Positions 25,799 through 36,450 of a DNA stretch of 64,000 bases are shown one piece after another. The DNA lies in assembly GCF_041261445.1 (NCBI RefSeq), contig NZ_JBGCCU010000003.1, positions 434,001-498,000 on the forward strand, read 5' to 3'. The position numbers and the translations under genes are program-made. The notes beneath the pieces were generated by a model. The model was not told where the DNA came from, made no database searches, and saw only the letters and a program-made list of their open reading frames with translations. The number at the start of each line of letters is the position of its first letter. The stretch's first letter is position 1. The DNA is from Catenulispora sp. EB89. GTDB lineage: Bacteria > Actinomycetota > Actinomycetes > Streptomycetales > Catenulisporaceae.

Positions 25799-26632
25799 TC
25801 ACCGGTCGCCCGCCGACCCCGCGGCGACCCGGTCCGGATCCAGGGGATCGGACAGCGCCTCCACGCTCACACTGGCCGGCGTCGCGTCGGACCCGTCCCG
25901 CAGCGGCCCCTGCGCCAGCCTCGTCACCTGGGGAGGGACGGGCGGCACCAGGCCTGCCACACGAGCGAGTCCGGTAAGGACGTCGTCGGGCCGCACGGCG
26001 GGTGTCAGGTGCCGCACGACTAGTCGCAGTATCGCACAGGGTCGATCCCCACGCCCGTCACCCTCGCCGACACCGCCCTCACCAGCGGAAACAAAACCCG
26101 CCGCGTCGGCCTCGATCGCGGTCACAGCGGCCCGGGCGTCGAACGTCCGCACCCCGTTCTTGGTCATCCGCTCGACCAACACCTCGTCCGCGGCGGCGAA
26201 AGCAGCAACCGCGGCAACCGCCGCCGCCGGCTCGACCCCCGGCAGTCGGATCTCCCACACAGAAGCCTCCAGCCGCTCCATGAGGTTCGGAGTGGCGGCC
26301 TCCACGATCTCCAGAATGTCCAGGTCAGCAGGCAGCGAGCCATCCAAAGCAGCGGCCAGCTCAGCAGGCACCAACGCCCGAGTGACCCCGATCTCGACGT
26401 ACTCAGCCTCACTGGCCACCCCGGTCGGCGCAGCCCCGGCCCACGACACCTTCGGATGCGGCGTGAACCCCGCGGAGTACGCCATCGGCACCCGAGCCCG
26501 CCGCAACGCCCGCTCAAAAACACGCTGAATGTCACGGTGACTGGTGAAGCGAAGCCGCCCACGCTTGGCGTAGCGGATCCGAAGCTTCTGAACGGTCGGC
26601 GGCGGCGGAGGACCGTCGGGCATGCGGGCCAC
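25799..26632 (-). CDS. TIGR03936 family radical SAM-associated protein (DUF2344)
   Basis: The 277-residue product contains the family core: KLRIRYAKRGRLRFTSHRDIQRVFERALRRARVPMAYSAGFTPHPKVSWAGAAPTGVASEAEYVEI (about 16-80). Its partner in most actinobacteria is the adjacent TIGR03960 B12-binding radical SAM protein, with which it is thought to act in RNA or protein modification; here the partner lies 6.5 kb away at 33170-35107. A Gly/Glu-rich loop is inserted near 190-205. Confidence 0.92.
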   Translation of the reverse strand: MARMPDGPPPPPTVQKLRIRYAKRGRLRFTSHRDIQRVFERALRRARVPMAYSAGFTPHPKVSWAGAAPTGVASEAEYVEIGVTRALVPAELAAALDGSLPADLDILEIVEAATPNLMERLEASVWEIRLPGVEPAAAVAAVAAFAAADEVLVERMTKNGVRTFDARAAVTAIEADAAGFVSAGEGGVGEGDGRGDRPCAILRLVVRHLTPAVRPDDVLTGLARVAGLVPPVPPQVTRLAQGPLRDGSDATPASVSVEALSDPLDPDRVAAGSAGDR

Positions 26633-26741
26633 GGGGGTTGGGTCTCCTCGGGGGTACGGGCTTGCTGAGTGTTGCTTTGCTGACTGCTCAGGATAGCCGG
26701 TTCAGGGCGGTGGTCACTGTGGGTAGTTGACGGGGACGGCG

Positions 26742-26777
26742 AGAGGGCGACGACGCCGGGTGGCGTCGTCGCCCTCT
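26742..26777. terminator. strong hairpin terminator
   Basis: A perfect 16-bp stem (AGAGGGCGACGACGCC and complement) closes on a GGGT tetraloop, 19 nt downstream of the cell-wall-binding protein stop on the minus strand. Confidence 0.88.
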
Positions 26778-26795
26778 GGGGACGTAGTGGGCGGC

Positions 26796-28691
26796 TTAGC
26801 GGGGACCGGTGTGGGCGGAGGGGTTGTTCTCCGCGAACTCCCACTGGCCGGGCTGGCTGATCAGGTCGCCGACCTGGCTCTGCTGGTCCGCGGTGATGAC
26901 CGCGGGACCGCCGAACAGGATGGCGTCCGAGACCGAGCCCGAGGCGCTGCGCAGGTAGTCCTCCGTCTCGCTGGGCAGCCCGGTGGGGCCGGTCAGCAGC
27001 AGCGGACCACCGACACTGCCGGCGAGCGCACCACCGGCCAGCGCGTCGGGGAAGTTGAAACCGGTCGCGATCCCGACCACCTGCGGCCCGCCGAAGAACG
27101 TGTGTGCCACGATCGCAGCGGTCACGAACCGGTTCGCACCGTAGACCTGCGCCGCCGGCATCCGCACGGAGTTCAGCGCGCTGACGGCCTCGCCACCGAC
27201 GCCGTACACGGTCCGCTGCGGCACCGCGTTCAGGAACGACTGGGTCTCCGACGGCATCTTCGTGTCGGAGGTGAGCACGACGACCGTGTTCGGCCGCGAA
27301 CCCGCCACCGCACCGGCCGCGAGCGCGTCGGGGAAGTTGAGCCCGGTCGCGGCGAGGATGGTGACGGGGTTGTGCGTGTAGTCCGGGACGATCGTCTCAG
27401 CGATGTCCACCGCGGTCTCGAACCGGTCCTGCCCGCCGATCCGCGTCGGCCGGAACCCAGCTGCGGCGACCTGGTTGAAGGTGTTCGCCGAGATCGCCTT
27501 CGTCTGCCCCAGCACGTATACGAACGAGCCCGGCTTCAAAACCCGCTTGAGCTCGGCCAGCGTCCGGGCGTCGAGGTTGCCCGTCGGCGTCAGCAGCAGC
27601 GGCCCGTGGAACCGCGCCGCGAGCGCGGACCCGGCCAGCGCGTCGGCGAAGATGTCCTGGCGGGCCAGCACGACGACGTTCGCCTGCTGGTTGCCGTAGG
27701 ACCAGCCCGAGACCTGGTTCGCGGTGCCGATGCGGTCGGGGCCGTCGAGGCGCTCGACGAGGTTGACGGGGTTGGAGGCGGACGGCGGCTGCGACATGTT
27801 CGCAGAAGGTTGCCAGGAGAGCCGACCGTTGTTGCTGGGGCTGAGAGCGTTCTCCGGCGCCCCCGGCGAGGGCGCCATGGTCATGATCTCGCCGTTGACC
27901 GTGTTGTCGAACGCGATGGTGCCGCCGTCCGGCGACCACACAGGGCGGTCATTGCTGACGTTCGTCCCGGCGTCCTTGGTCAGCTGAGTGAGGTTCGAAC
28001 CGTCGACCCCGATGGACCAGATCTGCAGGCCAGGTTTGGGGTACTGGTGGTCCAGCTGCGAGAAGACGACCGTCTTCGCGTCGGGCGAGAGCGACGGGTT
28101 GTGGCCGCCGCCGGAGTTCAGGACGAAATGCTGGGTGTCCGAGTAACCGTTGTAGACCCAGATTCCGGGCGTGTTCGTCCTGCCGTCGATACGCTGGAAC
28201 ACGAGCACGCCGTTCGCGCCGCCCTGAGGGGCGGAGTCCTGGTCGCCCTGCTGGTGTCCGGCGCTGAGCACCACTGGCGCGGTACCGCCGAGGCTCGGGA
28301 CCTTGTACAAGCTCCCGCCTCGCGCGAAGACGAGGAAGCTGCCGCCGTTCATCCACGTCGGGTGCGAGTCAACACTCAGACCCGACGCCACGACTATGGG
28401 ATCGGTGCCGTCGTAGCGAGCCGAGATCAGACCGCCGTGCTCGTCGATGTAGGCGACACGGCTCCCGTCCGGCGCCCACTCCGCCCCGGCGACCGCCTGG
28501 GATGGCATGTTCTCGGCCGTGGTGCCGCCTGCCGCGATGAAGTGCAGCTGATTGTCGCCGGTCGAAACCGTCAGCTTCCCATTGAGCCCCGGGAACGTGG
28601 CCGGCGTGACGCCCGCGTGAGCCGGCACCGCCAAAGAAGTGGCTGCGGCGAGGGCTGTCGCGGCGGCTGCCGTGAGCTTCTTTGCGGACAC
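26796..28691 (-). CDS. secreted PD40 propeller and cell wall-binding repeat 2 protein
   Basis: From GTG 28691 the product has 631 residues; GGGGAG lies 8 nt upstream, a better site than for ATG 28748. A signal peptide (KKLTAAAATALAAATSLAVPAHA) is followed by TolB/PD40-type beta-propeller blades (about 45-310; WAPDGSRVAYID, PSLSPDAKTVVFSQ, WSPDGGTIAFDN). Residues about 318-620 contain three CW_binding_2 repeats (pfam04122), each with ERLDGPDRIGTA or GGQDRFETAVDIA and ATGLNFPDALAAGA signatures. In Gram-positives such repeats bind anionic wall polymers. It is likely exported and wall-bound; the propeller's ligand is unknown. Confidence 0.9.
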   Translation of the reverse strand: MSAKKLTAAAATALAAATSLAVPAHAGVTPATFPGLNGKLTVSTGDNQLHFIAAGGTTAENMPSQAVAGAEWAPDGSRVAYIDEHGGLISARYDGTDPIVVASGLSVDSHPTWMNGGSFLVFARGGSLYKVPSLGGTAPVVLSAGHQQGDQDSAPQGGANGVLVFQRIDGRTNTPGIWVYNGYSDTQHFVLNSGGGHNPSLSPDAKTVVFSQLDHQYPKPGLQIWSIGVDGSNLTQLTKDAGTNVSNDRPVWSPDGGTIAFDNTVNGEIMTMAPSPGAPENALSPSNNGRLSWQPSANMSQPPSASNPVNLVERLDGPDRIGTANQVSGWSYGNQQANVVVLARQDIFADALAGSALAARFHGPLLLTPTGNLDARTLAELKRVLKPGSFVYVLGQTKAISANTFNQVAAAGFRPTRIGGQDRFETAVDIAETIVPDYTHNPVTILAATGLNFPDALAAGAVAGSRPNTVVVLTSDTKMPSETQSFLNAVPQRTVYGVGGEAVSALNSVRMPAAQVYGANRFVTAAIVAHTFFGGPQVVGIATGFNFPDALAGGALAGSVGGPLLLTGPTGLPSETEDYLRSASGSVSDAILFGGPAVITADQQSQVGDLISQPGQWEFAENNPSAHTGPR

Positions 28692-28794
28692 CTTGCTTCT
28701 CCCCTTGGTAGATCTGGGTGCTGAGATCCGACGTGCCAGCTTATCCATCTGGGGTCTTGGGGTCCACCCTGCGCTAGCTGGTGGTTGCCATCGG

Positions 28795-30066
28795 TCACGT
28801 GTTGTTCACTTGATGGCTTCGGAACTGGGATGTTGCCAGGAGGGTGAGGCCGACGAGGAGGCCCCAGAAGGCTGCTCCGATGCCCGCTACGGTGATGCCG
28901 GAGGCGGTGGTGACGAAGGCTGCTGCTGCCGGTTCGCGGTAGCGGGTGTCGGTGAGGGCGGTGGTCAGGGCGCCGCCGAGGGCCGGGAGGAGCGCCAGGC
29001 CTGCGACGCCTTCTATGAGCAGTGGTGGGGCTGCTATCAGCAGTGCTGTGGCTGCTGCGGCGCCTAGGCCGAGGACGACGTACAGCGCGCCGGCGGTGGT
29101 GGCGGCTATCCAGCGGCGGTGGGGGTCGCGGTGCGCGTCGGGGCTGGCGGCGAGGGCGGCGGTGATCGCGGCGAAGTTGATGGCTATGCCGCCGAAGGGG
29201 GCGCCGAGGGTGGTGGCCGCGCCGGTGCCCATTAGGACTTCGCGGATGGGTGGTTCGTAGCCGTAGCCGCGCATCACGGCTATGCCGGCGAGGTTCTGCG
29301 AGGCCATCGTCACCAGGTACAGCGGGAGGGCGAGGCTTATCAGGGTTCCGATATCGAAGCGCGGGGTGGTGGCCGTCAGGGTCGGGAGCAGGCCGCCGGT
29401 CAGGTGGCCGCGGGTGGACGGGTCGAGGGCGAGGCCGATGAAGGCGGTCGCCAGGCTCGCGGGGACGGCCCAGCGCTTGGCGAAGCGGCCGAGCACGACC
29501 CAGACCACGAGCGCGGGCAACGCCAAGCGCGGCAAACGAACCGCCGCCTGCGCCGACTCCAAACAGATCGGGGCGATCACGCCGGCGAGCATCGCGGCCG
29601 AGATCGGCGCGGGGATGGTCGCGATCCAGCGAGTGAGGGTGCGGGAGAAACCGGTGATGAGAGTCAGCAACCCCGCCACAGCGAACGCGCCGAGCGCTTC
29701 GCGGTAGCCGGTCGCGCCTCCATGCCCGGAATGCGCACGCCCCGCCCCAACGCTCACCAACAGCGCAGCACCAGGGGTCGACCACGCGATGCTGATCGGC
29801 ATCCGGTGGCGAACGCTGAAGACGATCCCCGCGACACCCATCGAAACGCTGAGCACCAAAAGCCCGGAAGCCGCCTGGCGCTCCGTGGCGCCGATCGCGC
29901 GCAACCCGGCGATGACCACGGCGAAGGAGCTCGTGAAGCCGACGAGCGCGGTGACGACACCCGCGCCGAACGTCGGACCGAGCCCGGAAGACTGATCGTC
30001 AACGGCGCCGGCCGCGCGGTCGGCACCGACACCGGCGACAGCGCCCCCGACCTGCTCGACAGCCAC
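28795..30066 (-). CDS. BenE family benzoate/H+ symporter-like transporter
   Basis: The 423-residue product has about 12 membrane helices and BenE family features: TALVGFTSSFAVVIAGLRAIGAT, GVIFSVRHRMPISIAWSTPGAALL, and FGGIAINFAAITAALAASPDAHRDP. These transporters import aromatic acids or similar anions. The gene is divergent from an XRE-cupin regulator across 66 bp containing a perfect 16-bp palindrome, which strongly suggests local control. No aromatic-acid catabolic gene is adjacent, so benzoate itself is unproven. Confidence 0.92.
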   Translation of the reverse strand: MAVEQVGGAVAGVGADRAAGAVDDQSSGLGPTFGAGVVTALVGFTSSFAVVIAGLRAIGATERQAASGLLVLSVSMGVAGIVFSVRHRMPISIAWSTPGAALLVSVGAGRAHSGHGGATGYREALGAFAVAGLLTLITGFSRTLTRWIATIPAPISAAMLAGVIAPICLESAQAAVRLPRLALPALVVWVVLGRFAKRWAVPASLATAFIGLALDPSTRGHLTGGLLPTLTATTPRFDIGTLISLALPLYLVTMASQNLAGIAVMRGYGYEPPIREVLMGTGAATTLGAPFGGIAINFAAITAALAASPDAHRDPHRRWIAATTAGALYVVLGLGAAAATALLIAAPPLLIEGVAGLALLPALGGALTTALTDTRYREPAAAAFVTTASGITVAGIGAAFWGLLVGLTLLATSQFRSHQVNNT

Positions 30067-30080
30067 GGCGAACCTCCCCT

Positions 30081-30096
30081 GTTCCGTATACGGAAC
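30081..30096. promoter_or_regulatory. 16-bp perfect palindromic operator (GTTCCGTATACGGAAC)
   Basis: The perfect dyad lies midway between the divergent BenE (start 30066) and XRE (start 30133) genes. XRE-cupin regulators paired with BenE transporters commonly bind such sites. For the XRE gene, TAGGTT at 30121-30126 is a fair -10 and places the transcript start at the GTG itself, implying a leaderless mRNA with the operator just upstream of the -35 position. Confidence 0.75.
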
Positions 30097-30132
30097 AAGT
30101 TACCAGCTGGCAGAACGGTGTAGGTTGCGAAC

Positions 30133-30738
30133 GTGGGAGACGGCACGACAACGGACTTCGCGACCCAGATCGGCGCACGCATCCGACGCCTGCGCCAAGA
30201 CCGCGACGTCAGCCTCTCGGCCCTGGCTCGCGACGCCGGCGTCGGCAAAGCGACGCTCTCGGGCCTGGAAGACGGCTCGCGCGGCAACCCCACCGTCGAG
30301 ACGCTGTACGCGATCGCCGGCCGCCTCGGCGTCCCGATCGGCGCGCTGCTCCCCGATCCGCCGCACGACGGCGACAAAACGCTGGAGACGATTCACGGAA
30401 CGGCAGTCTCGGCGACTCTGCTGGAGACCTTTTCCGATGTGGACGCGAACACGGACACCGAGCTCTTCCGTCTCCACATCCGCCCCGGCCACGAGCAGCT
30501 CTCCCCCGCGCATCCCCCGGGAACCGTCGAATACCTCACCGTCTTCACCGGAACAGCGCGCGTGGGCCGACCTGACGCACCGCTGACCATCCCAGCCGGC
30601 GGCCACGCCTCATGGCTCGCGGACGTACCGCACACCTACCGCGCGATCGGCGACGAAGACGTCTTCGCCAGCCTGCTGATTCGCACGCCCAAGCCGCCGA
30701 AGCCCCCGAAACCGCCGAAGCCGTCAAAGAACAACTAA
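30133..30738 (+). CDS. XRE family regulator with C-terminal cupin domain
   Basis: The 201-residue product has an N-terminal helix-turn-helix (IGARIRRLRQDRDVSLSALARDAGVGKATLSGLEDG, 12-47) and a cupin sensor domain (about 105-185; GTVEYLTVFTGTARVG, IPAGGHASWLADVPHTYRAIGDED). It ends in a KPPKPPKPPKPSKNN tail. It probably represses or activates the divergent BenE gene and itself through the intergenic palindrome. Its TAA overlaps the convergent galT stop codon by two bases. Confidence 0.92.
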   Translation: MGDGTTTDFATQIGARIRRLRQDRDVSLSALARDAGVGKATLSGLEDGSRGNPTVETLYAIAGRLGVPIGALLPDPPHDGDKTLETIHGTAVSATLLETFSDVDANTDTELFRLHIRPGHEQLSPAHPPGTVEYLTVFTGTARVGRPDAPLTIPAGGHASWLADVPHTYRAIGDEDVFASLLIRTPKPPKPPKPPKPSKNN

Positions 30739-31775
30739 GCGTCCTCGCCCCGCAACATCGCCGCAGCACGCTCCGGTCGAATGTCGTTCATGAACGCCCC
30801 CGCCCCCGACTCCGTCCCCGCCAAGTACTTCAGCTTCCCCGGCGCCCGCCGCAAAGCCGCGAGCTGCCACCGCAGATGCGACTCGGCACGACCCGCGCTG
30901 ACAGGGGCCTGATACCACGAGCCGATGTACGGCATCGGCCCGTCGAACAGCGCGTCCAGCCGCTGGACGCAGTCCTTGCCGATGGCCGCCAACTCGTCGC
31001 GCTCGGCGGAGGTCAGCGCCGGGATGTCCGGCATATGCCGGTTCGGGACTATGTCCACCTGGAACGGCCACCGGCCCGCGTACGGCACATACGCGGTGAA
31101 GTACTCGCCCGCGGTGATGATCCGCGCGCCGTCGGCCTTCTCCTCCGCCAGCGAGTCACACGCCACGCAGCCGCCGGTGCTCTCGTGATACGCGGTAGCC
31201 ACGTCCAGCATCTTCTGCATCCGCGGTGGTATGAAGGTGAACGCGTAGATCTGCCCGTGCGGATGGTGCAGCGTGACGCCGACCTCCACGCCGCGGTTCT
31301 CGAAGCAGTACACGTACTCGACCCCGGCCCGAGCGGCCAGCTCGGTCGTCCGGTCGGCCCACACGTCGACGATGTGCCGGATCCGCGAGACCGGCAGCGC
31401 GCCGAACGACGCCGAGTGCTCGGCGCTGAACACCACCACCTCGCACCGCCCCGTGTCGCCGGCCAGCGACGGGAAGCGGTTCTCGAACACCGCCACGTCG
31501 TAGTCGGCGGCCGGGATCTCGCTGAGGTGCCCGGGGCGCGAGGGGTCCAGCGGGCACTGGTCGGCGGCCGGCAGGAAGGTGCGGTCCTGGCGGTGCCCGG
31601 CGACCGCCGTGATCTCCCCGGTGAGCGGGTCGCGCCGCAGCTCGCTGGTGGTCGACACGGTCGGCAGATCGCGCTCGTCGGCGGCGGAGCGGTCCTGGCC
31701 GGGGGTCTCGTCGTAGTAGATCAGCTCCCTGCCGTCCGAGAGCTTGGTGACGGTCCTGGTCAGATCGAGGTCCAT
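30735..31775 (-). CDS. galT: galactose-1-phosphate uridylyltransferase
   Basis: The 346-residue product has the active-site HPHGQ at 171-175 (nucleophile H173) and the family segments VFENRFPSL (96-104) and a C-terminal ESHLRWQLAALRRAPGKLKYLAGTE. It exchanges UMP between UDP-glucose and galactose-1-phosphate in the Leloir pathway. It lies 14 nt downstream of galK with GGAGA before the ATG. No galE is in the window. The stop overlaps that of the XRE gene. Confidence 0.96.
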   Translation of the reverse strand: MDLDLTRTVTKLSDGRELIYYDETPGQDRSAADERDLPTVSTTSELRRDPLTGEITAVAGHRQDRTFLPAADQCPLDPSRPGHLSEIPAADYDVAVFENRFPSLAGDTGRCEVVVFSAEHSASFGALPVSRIRHIVDVWADRTTELAARAGVEYVYCFENRGVEVGVTLHHPHGQIYAFTFIPPRMQKMLDVATAYHESTGGCVACDSLAEEKADGARIITAGEYFTAYVPYAGRWPFQVDIVPNRHMPDIPALTSAERDELAAIGKDCVQRLDALFDGPMPYIGSWYQAPVSAGRAESHLRWQLAALRRAPGKLKYLAGTESGAGAFMNDIRPERAAAMLRGEDA

Positions 31776-31789
31776 GGTCGAGGTCTCCG

Positions 31790-33064
<1,275 letters not shown>

Positions 33065-33169
33065 CCCGACTGTTGTGATCCGTTTGATTCTGTTCGGATC
33101 TGGTGAGGTCAGAGTAGCGGTGAGATCATCGCCCCGACAAGCACGTCCTGTCCTGGGGCGGACGAGACA

Positions 33170-35107
33170 TCAGACGACCGTCAGCGGAAGCAGCTTCACC
33201 CCCGTGGGCCCCACCTGGATCTCGGTCCCCATCTGCGGGCACACGCCGCAGTCGTAGCACGGCGTCCAGCGGCAGTCCTCGACCTCGTTCCCGCCGCCCT
33301 CGGCCGCCTCCAGCGCGTCCTGCCAGTCCTCCCACAGCCAGTCCCGGTCCAGGCCGGAGTCGATGTGGTCCCAGGGCAGGACCTCGTTGTACTCGCGCTC
33401 GCGCGTGGTGTACCAGGCCAGGTCGACCGGGGTCTCGGCCAGGGCCGCCACGGTCGCGTCCGCCCAGCGCTGGTAGGAGAAGTGCTCGCTCCAGCCGTCG
33501 AAGCGGCCGCCGCGCTCCCAGACCTCGCGGATCACCTTGCCGACCCGCCGGTCGCCGCGCGAGAGCAGGCCCTCGATGACGCCGGGCTTGCCGTCGTGGT
33601 AGCGGAAGCCGATGGCCTTGCCGTAGTTCTTGTCGGCGCGGATGGCGTCGCGCAGCTTCACCAGGCGGGCGTCGGTGCCCTCGGCGTCGAGCTGCGCGGC
33701 CCATTGGAAGGGGGTGTGCGGCTTGGGCACGAACCCGCCGATGGACACCGTGCAGCGGATGTCGCGGGTGCCGGAGGCCTCGCGGCCGGCCTTGATGACC
33801 TTGCGCGCGAGCTCGGCGATCTGCAGGACGTCCTCGTCGGTCTCGGTGGGCAGCCCGCACATGAAGTACAGCTTCACCTGCCGCCAGCCGGCGCTGTAGG
33901 CGGCGGTGACGGTGCGGATCAGGTCCTCCTCGGTCACCATCTTGTTGATGACCTTGCGCATGCGCTCGCTGCCGCCCTCGGGGGCAAAGGTCAGACCGCT
34001 GCGGCGGCCGTTGCGCGAGAGCTCGTTGGCCAGGTCGATGTTGAAGGCGTCGACCCGGGTGGAGGGCAGGGACAGCGAGGTGTTGGTGCCCTCGTAGCGG
34101 TCGGCCAGGCCCTTGGCGACCTCGGCGATCTCGGTGTGGTCGGCGCTGGACAGCGAGAGCAGGCCGACCTCCTCGTAGCCGGTGGCCTCCAGGCCCGCCT
34201 TGACCATCTCGCCGATGCCGGTGATGGAGCGCTCACGGACCGGCCGGGTGATCATCCCGGCCTGGCAGAAGCGGCAGCCGCGGGTGCAGCCGCGGAAGAT
34301 CTCCACCGACATCCGCTCGTGCACGGTCTCGGCCAGCGGGACCAGCGGCTGCTTCGGGTAGGGCCACTCGTCCAGGTCCATGACGGTGTGCTTGGCCACG
34401 CGGAACGGCACGCCCGGCCGGTTCGGCGCGACCCGGCGGATGCGGCCGTCGGGCAGGTAGTCGACGTCGTAGAACCGCGGCACGTAGACGTTGCCGGTCT
34501 TGGCCAGGCGGAACAGCAGCTCCTCGCGGCCGCCGGGGCGGCCCTCGTTCTTCCAGGCGCGGATGAGGTCGGTGATCGCCAGCACCGCGCCCTCGCCGTC
34601 GCCGACCACCGCGGCGTCCAGGAAGTCGGCGATCGGCTCCGGGTTGAACGCGGCGTGCCCGCCGGCCAGCACGATCGGGTGGTCCGCGGTCCGGTCCCGG
34701 GCCTCCAGCGGGATCCCGGCCAGGTCCAGCGCGTTGAGCATGTTCGTGTAGCCGAGCTCGGTGGAGAAGGACAGGCCGAAGACGTCGAAGTCCTTCACCG
34801 GCCGGTGCGCGTCCACGGTGAACTGCGGGATCTTCTGCTCCCGCATCACCTTCTCCATGTCCGGCCACACCGAGTAGGTGCGCTCGGCCAGCACGCCCTC
34901 GCGCTCGTTGAGCACTTCGTAGAGGATCATGACGCCCTGGTTGGGGAGCCCGACCTCATAGGCATCGGGATACATCAGGGCCCAGCGGACGTCGCACGCG
35001 TCCCAGTCCTTGACGGTCGAGTTCAGCTCGCCGCCGATGTACTGGATCGGCTTCTGCACCGTCGGCAGGACCGCTTCGAGCTGCGGGAACACGGATTCGA
35101 CTGGCAT
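33170..35107 (-). CDS. TIGR03960 family B12-binding radical SAM protein
   Basis: The 645-residue product starts MPVESVFPQLEAVLPTVQKPIQYIGGE with AAGGACGAG upstream; the longer frame to 35263 is not family-like. An N-terminal cobalamin-binding-type region (about 40-200) precedes the radical SAM cluster motif CTRGCRFC (C-x3-C-x2-C). A C-terminal CYDCGVCP segment may bind metal. The family partners with TIGR03936, here displaced. Its substrate is unestablished. It follows rodA, as in other actinobacteria. Confidence 0.94.
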   Translation of the reverse strand: MPVESVFPQLEAVLPTVQKPIQYIGGELNSTVKDWDACDVRWALMYPDAYEVGLPNQGVMILYEVLNEREGVLAERTYSVWPDMEKVMREQKIPQFTVDAHRPVKDFDVFGLSFSTELGYTNMLNALDLAGIPLEARDRTADHPIVLAGGHAAFNPEPIADFLDAAVVGDGEGAVLAITDLIRAWKNEGRPGGREELLFRLAKTGNVYVPRFYDVDYLPDGRIRRVAPNRPGVPFRVAKHTVMDLDEWPYPKQPLVPLAETVHERMSVEIFRGCTRGCRFCQAGMITRPVRERSITGIGEMVKAGLEATGYEEVGLLSLSSADHTEIAEVAKGLADRYEGTNTSLSLPSTRVDAFNIDLANELSRNGRRSGLTFAPEGGSERMRKVINKMVTEEDLIRTVTAAYSAGWRQVKLYFMCGLPTETDEDVLQIAELARKVIKAGREASGTRDIRCTVSIGGFVPKPHTPFQWAAQLDAEGTDARLVKLRDAIRADKNYGKAIGFRYHDGKPGVIEGLLSRGDRRVGKVIREVWERGGRFDGWSEHFSYQRWADATVAALAETPVDLAWYTTREREYNEVLPWDHIDSGLDRDWLWEDWQDALEAAEGGGNEVEDCRWTPCYDCGVCPQMGTEIQVGPTGVKLLPLTVV

Positions 35108-35219
35108 CGGATTACTCGTCCTTGGGCTTCCTGGAAGATTGTGGCGGGCTGACAGCACCGCGCGTCCAGCGTAACGCGTGTGCGCAGGGTGCTCCCCATG
35201 ATCGTCAGGCCGGCACAGC

Positions 35220-36443
35220 TCACTGCACCGTGATCGCCGGCCGCGTGGACCGCAGCCGCACATTCTCCACCAGCCCGACGGCGATGAAGCTGGCGAACAT
35301 CGACGAGCCGCCGTAGGAGACGAACGGCAGCGGGATGCCTGCGACCGGCATGATCCCCAAGGTCATGCCGATGTTCTCGAAGGTCTCGAAGGCGAACCAG
35401 CTCACCACGCCGGCGCAGACCAGCATGCCGAACAGGTCGTCGCACTGCCGGGCGATGGCGATGCCACGCATCAGCAGGACCCCGAACAGCGCGATGAGGA
35501 CCACGCCGCCGACGAAGCCCAACTCCTCGCCGGCCACGGTGAAGACGAAGTCCGTCTGCTGCTCGGGGACGTAGCGGCCGTTGGTCTGCGTGCCGTTGAA
35601 CAGCCCCTTGCCCAGCACCCCGCCGGAGCCGATGGCCAGCCGCGCCTGCGCGGTGTTGTAACCGACGCCCTGCGGGTCCAGATGCGGGTCGGCGAACGCC
35701 GCGAACCGGTTGACCTGGTGCTGGGCCAGCAGGTGCAGCTGGGTCGCGGCCACGGCGGCGACCGCCGCGCCGGCACCGAGAGCAGCCAGCCAGCGGCCGC
35801 TGGTGCCGGCGAAGACCAGCAGGCCGGCGGTGGCGACCAGGATCACCATGGCCGAGCCCAGGTCCGGCAGCAACATGATGATGCCGGTCGGCAGCCCGGC
35901 GACCAGGCCGGCGGCTGCGATACGGCGCGGGGTCACCGCGTCGTCCCGCTCCGACATGCCGGACAGCACGCCCTTGGTCGGCTTCAGCGTCAGCACCACC
36001 GCCAGGCCCAGGACCACCGCGACCTTGGTGTACTCGGCGGGCTGGATGGAGAAGCCCCCGCCGAGCTCGATCCAGGACTTCGCGCCGTTGACCGTCGAGC
36101 CCAGAGGGCTGAGCACAGCGACCAGCCCCAGCAGCGCCAGCACGTAGAACACCGGTGTGACCGCGCGCACCCACGCGTAGGACAGCAGCGACGTCAGCGC
36201 CATGAGGACCAGGCCGATCGCCAGGTTCATCAGGTGCCGCTTCAGGAAGAACTGCGGGTCGCCGCCGGTCAGGCTGGTGCGCCCGCGGGTCGCCGACCAC
36301 ACCAGGATCGCGCCGTAGACCGACAGCGCCAGCGCCGCGGCCAGCAGCGTCCAGTCGAAGCGGCGCAGCCGGCTGGCGCGGCGCCGGCTCTCGGCCACCG
36401 GCATCGCCGCCGGGCCTTTGTAGATCGCGGGGTTCAGGGTCAC
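35220..36443 (-). CDS. rodA: rod shape-determining glycosyltransferase RodA (SEDS family)
   Basis: From GTG 36443 the product has 407 residues and about 10-11 membrane helices. SEDS hallmarks are visible: GAKSWIELGGGFSIQPAEYTKVAVVLGLA, LPDLGSAMVILVATAGLL and GYNTAQARLAIGSGGVLGKGL, ending with MPVAGIPLPFVSYGGSSMFASFIAVGLVENVRLR. It polymerises peptidoglycan glycan strands with PBP2. The start lies 7 nt after the mrdA stop. ATG 36404 is an alternative start. Confidence 0.96.
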   Translation of the reverse strand: MTLNPAIYKGPAAMPVAESRRRASRLRRFDWTLLAAALALSVYGAILVWSATRGRTSLTGGDPQFFLKRHLMNLAIGLVLMALTSLLSYAWVRAVTPVFYVLALLGLVAVLSPLGSTVNGAKSWIELGGGFSIQPAEYTKVAVVLGLAVVLTLKPTKGVLSGMSERDDAVTPRRIAAAGLVAGLPTGIIMLLPDLGSAMVILVATAGLLVFAGTSGRWLAALGAGAAVAAVAATQLHLLAQHQVNRFAAFADPHLDPQGVGYNTAQARLAIGSGGVLGKGLFNGTQTNGRYVPEQQTDFVFTVAGEELGFVGGVVLIALFGVLLMRGIAIARQCDDLFGMLVCAGVVSWFAFETFENIGMTLGIMPVAGIPLPFVSYGGSSMFASFIAVGLVENVRLRSTRPAITVQ

Positions 36444-36450
36444 GGCGCTC

